NCBI GenBank assembly: GCA_026415975.1
Contig: JAOAFZ010000002.1
Span: 220,888-284,887 of the forward strand
Length of the DNA: 64,000 nt
Direction of reading: 5' to 3'
DNA from: Patescibacteria group bacterium
GTDB lineage: Bacteria; Patescibacteriota; Microgenomatia; UBA1406; GWC2-37-13
A program made the translations under genes and the position numbers. The notes beneath the pieces are model-generated. The model searched no databases. It worked only from the letters and a program-made list of their open reading frames with translations, and was not told the origin of the DNA. Numbering within the stretch: the stretch's first letter is position 1; every line of letters starts with the position of its first letter. Shown here in pieces: positions 48,165-60,700 of the stretch.

Positions 48165-49496
48165 ATGGCTATCCTGCGCAACATCCTGGGGAAAATTATT
48201 CTTATCGTAATCTTTTCAGTAATTCTATTTCTTATTGTCGCAACAGCGCGTGGATATCGTTTTAACTTTAAAGACCGAACCATCACGTCTACGGGAATTA
48301 TCAGCGTGAACTCAGCACCCGAAGCGGCAAAAATTCTGGTAAACGGCGAGCTAAAGGGCGTTACGAACCAGAATATTACATTACCTCCCGGTAATTACGA
48401 TGTCCGTATCTCAAAAGAAGGATTTACTGAATGGCATAAGAACATTACAGTACGGGGTGAAGTTGTAGTCAGCATAGATGCCGTGCTCTTTCCGCGAAAC
48501 CCGTCTCTGTCCCCGCTTACCAATCTTGGTGTGAGCAAAGCAATGCCGGTCGGAGAATCCGGTCGTGTTCTCGTTTTTGCCCAAAATAACGACCCACTAA
48601 AAGACGGGATCTATCTCCTTGAAGCTCAGAGCCGGCGGCTCTCTCCTTTTTCACCACTGAAACTCCTCATGCTTTCAAGCCTCCTCCCTCCCGGCACGAA
48701 TCTTGCATCTACAGAAGCGGAATTTTCCGCCGATTTCGGTCAGGGACTTTTCACGTTTGTCAACGAGGACACTACGAAGTATACCTATTTGCTCTCGCTC
48801 GAGGGGAATAACACTGAGCCACTCGACGTTACTGCATCAAAAGCTGCAATCTCCGCCGCATGGAATCGTCAAAAACAGAAGAATCTATTAAAGATTCTTG
48901 AAACATTTCCGCGGCCCATCCGAAATGTAGCAACAGATTCCTTCCGGATCATTGCATTCTCCCCAGACGAGACGAAAATACTTTACCAGTCTCTCCGAAA
49001 TATCGAACTTCCGCTCTCAATTAAGCCCCGGCTTATTGGTACAAACCAATCTCCAGAACAGCGTGAGTTGAAAACGGGTGAAGTCTATGTGTACGACCGG
49101 AAGGAGGACCGGAACTATCAAATGCCGTTAAACCTGGAACGGATTACACCCCCGGAAACTAAAGATTCATCTCTTGATGAACTTACAACCGAAGAAGTCC
49201 CGTTGACACCCGAACCTGAATCAACACTATCTGCACAGTTGGAGATCTCCGGATTCAATAACCTCACTATCGCCGATTATGTTCAATGGTATCCGAGTTC
49301 ACAGCATCTGGTAATAAATGAAAACTCCATGATTTCGATTATTCAATATGACGGGACCAATAAACAACCGGTATATGCCGGTCCGTATGACCCTACTTTC
49401 TTTGCAACGAACCCGGACTGGAAGCTGATTGTGCTTTCCAACCTTAATCCACAAGTAAACCGGTACGGTGATATATACGAAATCGGAATCCGCTGA
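48165..49496 (+). CDS. PEGA-domain membrane protein with propeller-like C-terminus
   Basis: 443 residues from the ATG at 48165. N-terminal helix about 6-28, then a PEGA domain (GIISVNSAPEAAKILVNGELKG ... LPPGNYDVRISKEGF), then ~300 residues with beta-propeller-like repeats (RIIAFSPDETKILYQS; WYPSSQHLVINE). PEGA domains bind surface polymers. One TATAAT at 48119-48124 would give a leader of ~34 nt. Exported, type II membrane topology. Confidence 0.82.
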   Translation: MAILRNILGKIILIVIFSVILFLIVATARGYRFNFKDRTITSTGIISVNSAPEAAKILVNGELKGVTNQNITLPPGNYDVRISKEGFTEWHKNITVRGEVVVSIDAVLFPRNPSLSPLTNLGVSKAMPVGESGRVLVFAQNNDPLKDGIYLLEAQSRRLSPFSPLKLLMLSSLLPPGTNLASTEAEFSADFGQGLFTFVNEDTTKYTYLLSLEGNNTEPLDVTASKAAISAAWNRQKQKNLLKILETFPRPIRNVATDSFRIIAFSPDETKILYQSLRNIELPLSIKPRLIGTNQSPEQRELKTGEVYVYDRKEDRNYQMPLNLERITPPETKDSSLDELTTEEVPLTPEPESTLSAQLEISGFNNLTIADYVQWYPSSQHLVINENSMISIIQYDGTNKQPVYAGPYDPTFFATNPDWKLIVLSNLNPQVNRYGDIYEIGIR

Positions 49497-49516
49497 CTCC
49501 TGTTGCTTGCTCTCAA

Positions 49517-50224
49517 TTATTCAGTGGTCATAGCGTCTGCATGCACAATGAGCCGCTTCAGTGTAGTACCCGGCGGCCAGCAGGTCTGGAGTGAAAGTGT
49601 TTCTCTTTCCGTTTTTCTTGTCAAATAGTGCACGTCCGAGGGTTCTATGATCTTTTTTTCCCGAACAGTATACCGGTGTCTCTTCCCGCGATAAAACACG
49701 TTTACTTCATCACCTGGCTCCAACTTGTACAAGAGATAAAACACGGCATTGTACGAACCGATATTCCAGATGTAATCTGTTGAATGTGCGAACAGGAATA
49801 TATGTCCACCTTCTCCAGGAAATGCTGTTCCGGCAGCATGCGCAATGCCTCTCTTAAGTGCCTCCTGGTAGGCCTCTTCACTCCCTGCATTTACGTTGGG
49901 CACTATCCGGGCATTTGCCCCTATTTTCGGGATTACCAGACTATACTCCGGGTCCTCAGGTACCAGCAACTCCAGTCTCCCCTCACCGAACATGCGGGCA
50001 AATCGTCCTGGCTCTGGCTCTGTTCCAGGCGGCGGAGCTTCTACAGTGTACCGGGTACGGGTAATGTCGTTTATAAAAAACCTGATTTCTTCGAATACTG
50101 GCTGGTAAAGCGTTTTCCCGATCAGATACAAGGATGTTAGCACCATAAAGTTCCCGATCGTGCGAAAAGATAGTGTTGTCAAGTAATCTTTTTCCGGCAA
50201 TTGAATGCTTCGGATACTGAACAT
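49517..50224 (-). CDS. sortase, directly downstream of tRNA-Arg
   Basis: 235 residues. Membrane helix about 22-42, spacer, sortase domain with His147 in FLFAHSTD, Cys215 in SLQTCWPPG and Arg224 in TTLKRLIV. It differs from the sortase at 9437-10144 and so probably handles different substrates. Its ATG (50222-50224) begins only 5 nt after the 3' end of the tRNA-Arg gene, and no separate promoter fits; see findings. Confidence 0.93.
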   Translation of the reverse strand: MFSIRSIQLPEKDYLTTLSFRTIGNFMVLTSLYLIGKTLYQPVFEEIRFFINDITRTRYTVEAPPPGTEPEPGRFARMFGEGRLELLVPEDPEYSLVIPKIGANARIVPNVNAGSEEAYQEALKRGIAHAAGTAFPGEGGHIFLFAHSTDYIWNIGSYNAVFYLLYKLEPGDEVNVFYRGKRHRYTVREKKIIEPSDVHYLTRKTERETLSLQTCWPPGTTLKRLIVHADAMTTE

Positions 50225-50229
50225 ACGGG

Positions 50230-50303
50230 CGCCATCGGGAGGAATCGAACCTCCAACCTTACCCTTAGGACGGGTCTGCTCTATCCAATTAAGCTACGAC
50301 GGC
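50230..50303 (-). tRNA. tRNA-Arg (CCT)
   Basis: 74-nt cloverleaf. Acceptor GCCGTCG/CGATGGC, anticodon loop GTCCTAA (anticodon CCT) on stem ACCC/GGGT with an unpaired 27-43, T-loop TTCGATT, D-loop with A20. CCA not encoded. TATAAT on the minus strand (50312-50317) overlaps the end of atpC and lies 8 nt upstream. Confidence 0.92.
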
Positions 50304-50312
50304 AGAATATAA

Positions 50313-53185
<2,873 letters not shown>

Positions 53186-53198
<13 letters not shown>

Positions 53199-54667
53199 AA
53201 GGCTATAAGCTCATCTTTTGCGGCTACAACACGCTCGACAAGCTCCTGAAACGTATCAACACCGCTAATTTCCTGCAACCGTTTCTGTACTGTCGCATCT
53301 TCATATTTCTGTACCATTTTCCGCTTCATCTCATTTAGTTCATCCTTCGTAGTAGCATCAAGAGTTCCGTTCCAGATCAGGCCAAGCATGCACAACTGTA
53401 CCTCTACTGGCATTGCCAGATCAAAATGTTGCTCAAAGAATTCGTAAAGCTTTTTTCCGCGATTTAGGTTTTTTACCATGTCCGATGATAGTTCCGCTCC
53501 AAAATGGGAAAAACTCTGCATCTTTTCGTAGCTTGCCAGAAACGCCGTTAACTCCGAAGATATTTGCTTTTTAAGTTTTGATTGAGTCTGCTTTCCTACA
53601 CGGGTTACCGACAATCCCACGTTCACCGCAGGTCTCCGGCCATTTGCAAATACGTTTGAATCAAAAAAAATATGCCCATCGGTAATACCCATCAGGTTAG
53701 TCTGAATGTACCCTGTCAAGTCAGCAAGAATGGTCTCAACTACCGGAAGACAGGTGATCGAAGCAGATTTTGACCCGTCTCCGATTTTACACTTCCCGGA
53801 TCTTTCCAGTAGTTTCGCGTGTGTGAAGAAAATATCACCTGGATATGAGTCGCGCCCAGGAAACCGGTTAGAAAGAAGTGAAACCTCACGATAAAACTTT
53901 GCGTGAGTGGTTAGATCGTCAAAAAGAACCAGAACATCTATGCCTTTATCCCTGAAATACTCGGCAATGGTCATCGCTGAAAACGGTGTTAAGAATATTG
54001 AAGTAGAAGCATCTTGGGAATCGGTTGCCACGAAAATCATTTGCTTCAGCATGCCAGATGTCTGGAAGTATTCCACTAATCGTTTAATTTCACCCTTCTT
54101 TTTACCAATGGCAGCATATATCACTAGCGCCCCTTCGCGAATTTGCTGCTTGATGATAGTATTGAAAAAGGCGGTTTTTCCAGTCTTACGGTCTCCGATT
54201 ACCAATTCCCGCTGACCCTTCCCCAGGGGAATAAGTAAGTCTATAATAGCAACACCGGTATTCAGAGGCTCGTCTATTCTCACTCGCTGATCAACGCGTT
54301 TTACCGCCTGATCTATCTCCCGCATAGTGGTAGGAGCCTTAAAATTAGCACGGTTTAGTATTGGCTCTCCTAGTGGTGTAATAACCTGCCCGATGAGCTC
54401 TTCCCCGACTGGAATACTTAATATCTGATCTGTTCGGGTTACTCTGGTTCCAACCCGTACCGGCCGGTTCGAGAAAATCATGACTTTAACACTGTCACGA
54501 TCTACCACAAATACTTCTCCAATTTCACCCGTCTCAAGGAGAATGATTTCGTTTGGCTTTGCCTTCGGCAATCCGGATAAGGTAGCAATGGGATGTTTAA
54601 TTTCCTCTACTACCCCATACTCACCTACTTTTTCCAGAAAGGTTTCGAAAACCGAGTTTACGTTCAT
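53186..54667 (-). CDS. atpA: F1-ATPase alpha subunit
   Basis: 493 residues. P-loop GDRKTGKT (158-165), LVLFDDLTTHA, RDSYPGDIFFTHAKLLERSGK split blocks and Arg356 in GLSVTRVG, the arginine finger that completes the catalytic site on beta. Normal length and intact. ATGA overlap with atpH upstream. Confidence 0.96.
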
Positions 54668-55326
54668 TGTGCGACGGGTAATTGAGATGGTGATGGAACC
54701 GCCACCCGCCCTGGGGCAGGTGACGTTGCTACAGTTTGCTGCGGTGGCGCAGTTGGCACAGGTGGTGTTTGCTGCGGTGGTTCAGATGCCTCCTGAAGTG
54801 CTGATACCGAGTGTCCATCAGCTTGCAAGGAACCCGGTAATTTATTTTGACGTACTGATTCTTCCTTTAGTATATGCAACAGGGAATTCTGTTGAATTTT
54901 ACCTTTCCAGCTGATCACAGCGCCTCCAATAAGCTCTGGCACAACCCGCACATCCAGAATGACTTTTTCATTTGTGTTTTGCTCAACCCAGTCCTCTACC
55001 ATCGACATCAAATTGTCACTCGGTTCAACCGCTATCTGCAACTCAAGCACGGGCAAAGCCGCTATTGCCTCACGGAGTGCAACTAGATAGCGTTGCACGC
55101 GGGCTACATCGGTATACTCAATTTGGTCCTGATCAAGTAGCGCCAATATGATTTCTTTCTTCTCACGGGACAGGTGTCTAGAGAGAATAGCACCAAAGTC
55201 TTCTTTTCGGCTGAAAACAGAACTTATTATTTCTGAAAGCTGCTGTGACATCAGGACCACATCATCACGAGTAACAAGCAAACTAAAAAGTCGATCGATA
55301 GCATTGGCAGGATCAAATGTAATCAT
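54664..55326 (-). CDS. atpH: F1-ATPase delta subunit (OSCP-like) with Pro-rich tail
   Basis: 220 residues. A helical N-terminal domain and the C-terminal OSCP motif VVPELIGGAVISWKGKIQQNS are recognisable. A ~50-residue Pro/Gln/Thr tail follows. Delta joins the top of F1 to the peripheral stalk b. Overlaps atpF by ATGA at 55323-55326 and atpA likewise. Confidence 0.85.
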   Translation of the reverse strand: MITFDPANAIDRLFSLLVTRDDVVLMSQQLSEIISSVFSRKEDFGAILSRHLSREKKEIILALLDQDQIEYTDVARVQRYLVALREAIAALPVLELQIAVEPSDNLMSMVEDWVEQNTNEKVILDVRVVPELIGGAVISWKGKIQQNSLLHILKEESVRQNKLPGSLQADGHSVSALQEASEPPQQTPPVPTAPPQQTVATSPAPGRVAVPSPSQLPVAQ

Positions 55327-56021
55327 GACCGAAAAAATGAATTCTCTTTTGCTTTCTCAAGTGCATCCATTATCAGCTTATCATGCTGGTCCGTAGGAAT
55401 ACTGAGACGAAGAACATCGCGGGTTATGCGGGTGACCTGTTCACGAATCTGAGCACTGACACGCTGAAACTCCTGTTGCTTGAAGGCTGTAATTTCTTTT
55501 CTTGCAAGCTCGAATTCCGCATCTATTTTCTGTTTCAAATATTGCTCGATCAGCGCGTTCTTTTTTTCTGCGTCATCCTTTAGCTCTGAAATTTCTGTCT
55601 TGGCAAACTTCTCAAAATCAGCAACACTAGTGTCAACTTCTTTTTCCATGGATCTTTTCATGGTTTCGAACTCATGCTTGTATTGAGAAAAAATCTGTTG
55701 AAACATCTCATTAAATGCCTGCCGATGCTTCTCAAGCGAATCATCGAGCATGTGAGCAGCTCTCTCTTCAATTTTATCTTTTAGCAACTTTGTTTCATGA
55801 ATAAACCCCTCCGCTTTGTCTACCGCACCTTCGAGGATTTCGCCAGCCTTTGCATTCGCCCTATCAACTACATAGGTAAACGCTTTACTATGATCATACT
55901 CCGCAGACTCAAGTGTGCGTGTTTTTTTATCGTAGTAATAAGCCAAAACTGCAATAGTAATAAACTGGAACACAATAATTCCAAATAGCAGGTAAAGGGC
56001 CACTGATGATTGGATCTCCAT
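55323..56021 (-). CDS. atpF: peripheral-stalk b-like subunit
   Basis: 232 residues. One N-terminal membrane helix (about 7-28) then ~200 residues of charged coiled coil. Longer than the ~160-residue E. coli b. Position between the c-like gene and atpH matches atpF. Sequence alone only shows a membrane-anchored coiled coil; the operon makes the call. Confidence 0.8.
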   Translation of the reverse strand: MEIQSSVALYLLFGIIVFQFITIAVLAYYYDKKTRTLESAEYDHSKAFTYVVDRANAKAGEILEGAVDKAEGFIHETKLLKDKIEERAAHMLDDSLEKHRQAFNEMFQQIFSQYKHEFETMKRSMEKEVDTSVADFEKFAKTEISELKDDAEKKNALIEQYLKQKIDAEFELARKEITAFKQQEFQRVSAQIREQVTRITRDVLRLSIPTDQHDKLIMDALEKAKENSFFRS

Positions 56022-56031
56022 ATCAGTAAGT

Positions 56032-56832
56032 CTAGAGTCTTAAAATGACAATTGCAATAACAAGCCCTGCTGCAATGGTAACCACCGTCAGAAAAACATT
56101 GAATATTATTCCCAGCTGAATCATGCGGCCGGCTAACGGGTTTCTTCCGATAGCCTCAACTCCTTTTGCAGCCACTTTTCCGAAGAAATAAAAACCAAGT
56201 AATATTGCACCCAGTACAGAAAATGATGCCGTTGTATATTTAAAAAATATCGGCGGCTGTTCACTTGCAGCAGTCAAGAGTGAGAGTTTAAATAAGTCAA
56301 ATACACTGCGGTCGCCTACTTCCTCGGACCAGAAGCGAATATCCACGGTAATAAATAGTTTTTTAATTTCCTCAGGGTTTGTGCTTTCAAAGTCTTCAAG
56401 GGCGGTTCCAATAATATTGCCTGGTCTGTCCGCTTTTACCGCTACTCCAGGAATTTCTGATGAGGTGAGCGCATCTCCCTGTTTTATTACACCGTTACGG
56501 GTAGATGCCAGTACATACGCATTGCCCGATGAAACAATCGGTGTCTTGCCTCCCGTATCAGAGTCAATAAACGATATCGCGGGCCTGCTCGTTACTACAC
56601 CAACAATATTCTGATCGTAAGGAATGTTTGATATGCGAAATTTATTGTTTACAGCTGATACGATACTACCGTCCTGGGGATTCTCATCTGCAATCAGTAC
56701 GTAATTCGCAACCGAATAAGAGACATTTGCTTGTGCGTACACAAATCCGTCGATGAAAATAATTCCTGTACACAACAGGAAAAATACCGCGAATCCCATG
56801 CCCACGCGGATAAAGTAATTTAGAGAAGGCAT
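56032..56832 (-). CDS. exported protein with C-terminal subunit-c-like hairpin lacking the carboxylate
   Basis: 266 residues, first gene of the F1 operon. Signal-type helix about 10-30 (ends VYAQA), an extracellular beta-rich domain about 36-175 (QGDALTSSEIPGVAVKADR, IIGTALEDFES, similar to modules I know from CPR tail-fibre-like proteins), then two membrane helices at 200-225 and 238-264 joined by AIGRNPLAG. RNP at 230-232 matches the polar loop of subunit c. The essential Asp/Glu lies 18 residues after that Pro in known c subunits; here it is Val250, and helix 2 holds no acid at all. It takes the place of atpB/atpE in gene order. Confidence 0.7.
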   Translation of the reverse strand: MPSLNYFIRVGMGFAVFFLLCTGIIFIDGFVYAQANVSYSVANYVLIADENPQDGSIVSAVNNKFRISNIPYDQNIVGVVTSRPAISFIDSDTGGKTPIVSSGNAYVLASTRNGVIKQGDALTSSEIPGVAVKADRPGNIIGTALEDFESTNPEEIKKLFITVDIRFWSEEVGDRSVFDLFKLSLLTAASEQPPIFFKYTTASFSVLGAILLGFYFFGKVAAKGVEAIGRNPLAGRMIQLGIIFNVFLTVVTIAAGLVIAIVILRL

Positions 56833-57725
56833 GTATTTAGTTTAGTTTCCGAAAAACTGAAATGCAATCCTGATAAGCAACGTCGTCCATAAGCAAATCC
56901 GAGAAATAAAAACTGTAAGACTTTCTCACAAACTCTTGAATTATTAACGTAGACGAAAATCAATAATTCCGTATTTTCTAAAGCTTTGTAAAGCCTTAAA
57001 TAATTTAGGGCTCTATAGTTGTTAACATTATGAAGACTGCCTTTGAGCCCTAATAAATAAAATAATTACAATTTAGGTTCAAAAACAGTAATTCCGCATA
57101 AGTACATCGAGTTTTGATAAATATACGTATGCTATATGTATGTTATCTGCGCAATAAAATGTGGATAAAATCATTAATTCACGTTCAGAAAAATATAAAT
57201 TTCGTGCTATCCGGTGATTTTGTTCAATATTTTTCAATCTTTTAAGATTGTCTTGTAGCGCTAAATACTTTTTTGTCCGTAACTATTTGTATTTATGAGT
57301 AATGATATATAAAATATTCTCTCGCTCAAAGCCAAAAGTGCTCGTATAAATAGATCAAATAACATCATGTAATCGTCAATGTGTGTTTATATGGCATTCC
57401 TACAACAAGATACGCTTTCAGGTTCATAAACGTAACATAGACACTCGCATTTTTTAACCGTATATAGGCTGTATTTAGCCTTAAAAAGTGATGTAATATT
57501 AGTGTAGGTTTCTCTCCGAAAGCGAGTTCAGTCGCTAGGGGGGTTAGTTTCCAAGCAATGCGAAGCGACGAGCATACCAATTTGCAGCCTCGCCGATACC
57601 CCGCTCACGGGAGGGGGCTTGTTCGCTTTATATATGAAATCGCAGCTCACCTCTCCAACAGGATCTCTCACGTGATCGCAATCCATTCGGATTCTCCTGT
57701 ACTGCCTGGAGACAAGAGACTCAAG
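56833..57725. other. AT-rich gene-free region with one DnaA box
   Basis: About 890 nt between the leftward F1 operon and the rightward giant gene. The first ~650 nt are strongly AT-rich; the last ~200 nt are GC-richer and contain small hairpins (AGCGA/TCGCT near 57520; CCCC/GGGG near 57600). No tRNA or convincing ORF. The last part probably holds the promoter and leader of the giant gene, but I cannot fix a promoter. Confidence 0.6.
57160..57168 (-). promoter_or_regulatory. consensus DnaA box
   Basis: TGTGGATAA, the exact complement of TTATCCACA. Single perfect copy in the AT-rich spacer. Confidence 0.45.
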
Positions 57726-60700
57726 ATGACGTTTAGGCATCAGGCACTGATATCCCTGCAGATCTTAATTTTGCTGGTGCTCCTGCCTGTGGTATTCGCA
57801 GTTCCTCTGGTTACCGAGATGTCATCCGGCCTCGGTCTAATTGACAGAAACGGGGTGCGGCCAGATACTTCGTTGTCCGGACGTGATATACCTCAGGTTC
57901 TCGCAGAGTTTGATGAAAACTCTCTCTCCGCTACTATTTCCCCCAAGGTTGCATTCAACATTGCGACTGCATTTGCCGACAACATATATGCAGAGTCGGA
58001 ACTGTATGTTGGCGGGAGATCATTCTTTTTGGACAATATATCAGCGCCAAACGTGGTTTATTCCGTCCAGGTTGGCACCGGGTTAGCGCTTGAGGGAACC
58101 CAGGATGTCACTATCACGAATACCGGTGTGCTCAGTATTCAGGGAGAAGCCGGCGATGTTGAATTTACCGCAGGGGAAGGAATTGAGATTAACGGAACCG
58201 AGATCAGAAATACCGGTGTTACTTCACTCCAGGGACAAACCGGTCCGGTTCAATTTACCGCAGGTGAGGGTATTGTTATCTCGGGCACAACAATCTCTGT
58301 TGAGAACGAAATTATTACTCAGGCATTGATCTCGCTTGCCTTCGACAATACAAAGCTTCTTGCGGGCGGAACGCAAGGTTCTGTGTCATTCGTTAGTGGA
58401 GACGGAATTACACTTGTCCCCGATGCTGCAACAAATACTGTGGTTATCAACAGTCAAAATCCCGCTCCGGGCTTCAAAGATACCGGAAGTGTGGTGCAGC
58501 TCATAAACACAACAGATTCTCTCACGATCGGATCAGAATCCGCCCCTTCCCGGTTTAATGTCGGAAGTACGAATGGCTTTCAAGTAAGTGATTCAGGTGC
58601 GATTGTCGCTGCTACCGGTATAAATACCAGCGGGAATATTCGCTTCTCTGACATTACCAACGGTCTATTACGCGTAGATATCGATGGGAACGTTGGTATT
58701 GCAACCGCATTTACTGACTTCGAGGTTCCCCTGATCTTTGGAAACGGTTTTAGCCGGGTTGTGGATACGATAACACTCGGAAACTTTACCGCCGACTGGA
58801 TCCAGAGCGGACAGTACGATATTATCCTCGCAAATGACTCTTCGGAGCTACTCATTCAGGGAAATGGATCAAGCTTCTATGGTCGTTTCGATGTGGGCAC
58901 ACTCACCGCAAACAGAACCTATACCTTTCCGGATGATAGCGGCGAGGTGTGCTTGATTACTGGAAACTGTGCCGGTGCCGGCGGCGGGGTTACAACGACT
59001 GGCGGTTCTCTGGGGAGGGTTCCCCGGTTTAACACCACACAGGAAATTGGAGACGGTTCCATTCAAGACGAGTACCCGAGTGGAGTTCGGGTAACTATTG
59101 ATAATGCGGGTCTTGTCGGTATTGGAACAACCACTCCGGCATATACACTGGATGTCGGAGGTGATATCCGGGTGGCAGACGGATCGCTGATGTTACTTGG
59201 CTCGCAAGCTGTAGAACCGGGTACTGCTCCAAATGGAGCCATGTACTACAACACCTCAACCGGAACACTGCGGTGCCGTGTTGCCGGCACATGGGCGAAC
59301 TGTGACACAAGCCTTGATGATTCGATCACCGGAACTGCATTCGAAGGCCAGATTGCATTCTTTAGCAGTTCTGAAACTCTCTCCGGATCATATAATCTCT
59401 TCTGGGATAGTGTTACGAACCGGCTCGGCATTGGAACCAGTACTCCCGGAGCCACGTTTACTGTTGGCTCCTCCAACGAGTTCCAAATAACTTCCGCAGG
59501 AACTATTTCGGCCGCAACCGGCATAACATCCAGCGGGATAATAACCTTTTCGGGGCTCAGCACCGGACCGGTACGTTCCAGTGGCGGCGTACTTGGTGTC
59601 GGCGACATAACGCTTGGAATCGAGACAGCCGGTAATTTTGTTGAGACCTTAACAGCCGGAAACGGTATCGCTATAACAGGTGCCGGTGTTGAAAGTGCGA
59701 ATCCGACTGTCGCTCTGGGACCACTTACCGGTGATTGGAACCAGACTGGGGCACTCGATATCATCCTGAATAATGCTGATTCCGAGCTGCGTTTCAGAAG
59801 TGCCGACGGAGCTACATTTTACGGAACCCTGGATGTCGGCACCCTCACATCAAGCGCTACCTACACATTTCCACCCATAACCGCAGCATCTGCCGAGGTG
59901 TGTCTCTCTACCGGTAACTGTCTCTCGGTTGGTGGCACGGTAACTTCACCTGGTGGTACCACAAATCGTATCGCGAAGTTTACCGGGGCAAATACGATTG
60001 ATGACTCACTGATTTCAGATAATGGTACTATTGTGACGGTAAACGGTGATTTTGCAGTAACGGGTATCTCCAGTTTCGCAGGAAACGTTGACGGAGGCGG
60101 TACTGCTGCGATCAGTAATTTTACGACTATAAATGGTGCAAACATTAGCGGGGGTACATTAAGTGGCGGTAATGTATCCGATGGAACTCTCTCAGGTGGC
60201 GATTACTCAGCTGGAGGACTCGTTGCGCCGGGGGCGTATGCTATTAGAATCGGAGACGGGACAAGCTTAAGTCTCTTCGATGGAACTCAGACAATTTTCT
60301 CCGTTAGTGATGATGGTTTAACCGGCACGTTAGTAGTAAATACCATAACCACATCTAATATCAGTGCTTTTACGGCCCTTGGTGACATTACGGGAACCGC
60401 TTCGTCCGATATTTCGGGATTCCAGACCATCAACGGAGCAACGATTAGTGGTGGTAGTCTGGAGGGTGGAACACTCACGGGAGGTACTTACGCAGATACC
60501 GGAGCTACCGTCTCCGGGGCTTTCGATCTTACTATCGGCAATGGTGATGCCTTCCGGATTTCAGACGGAACGAACACAATACTGAATATCACCGACGCCG
60601 GCACCACCACCAATATTTCCCGAATAAATACTCTGGTATTTGGATCAACACTTACAGGCACCATCGACCTAGCTGTGCTCGGTCAGAATCGTGTCTACAC

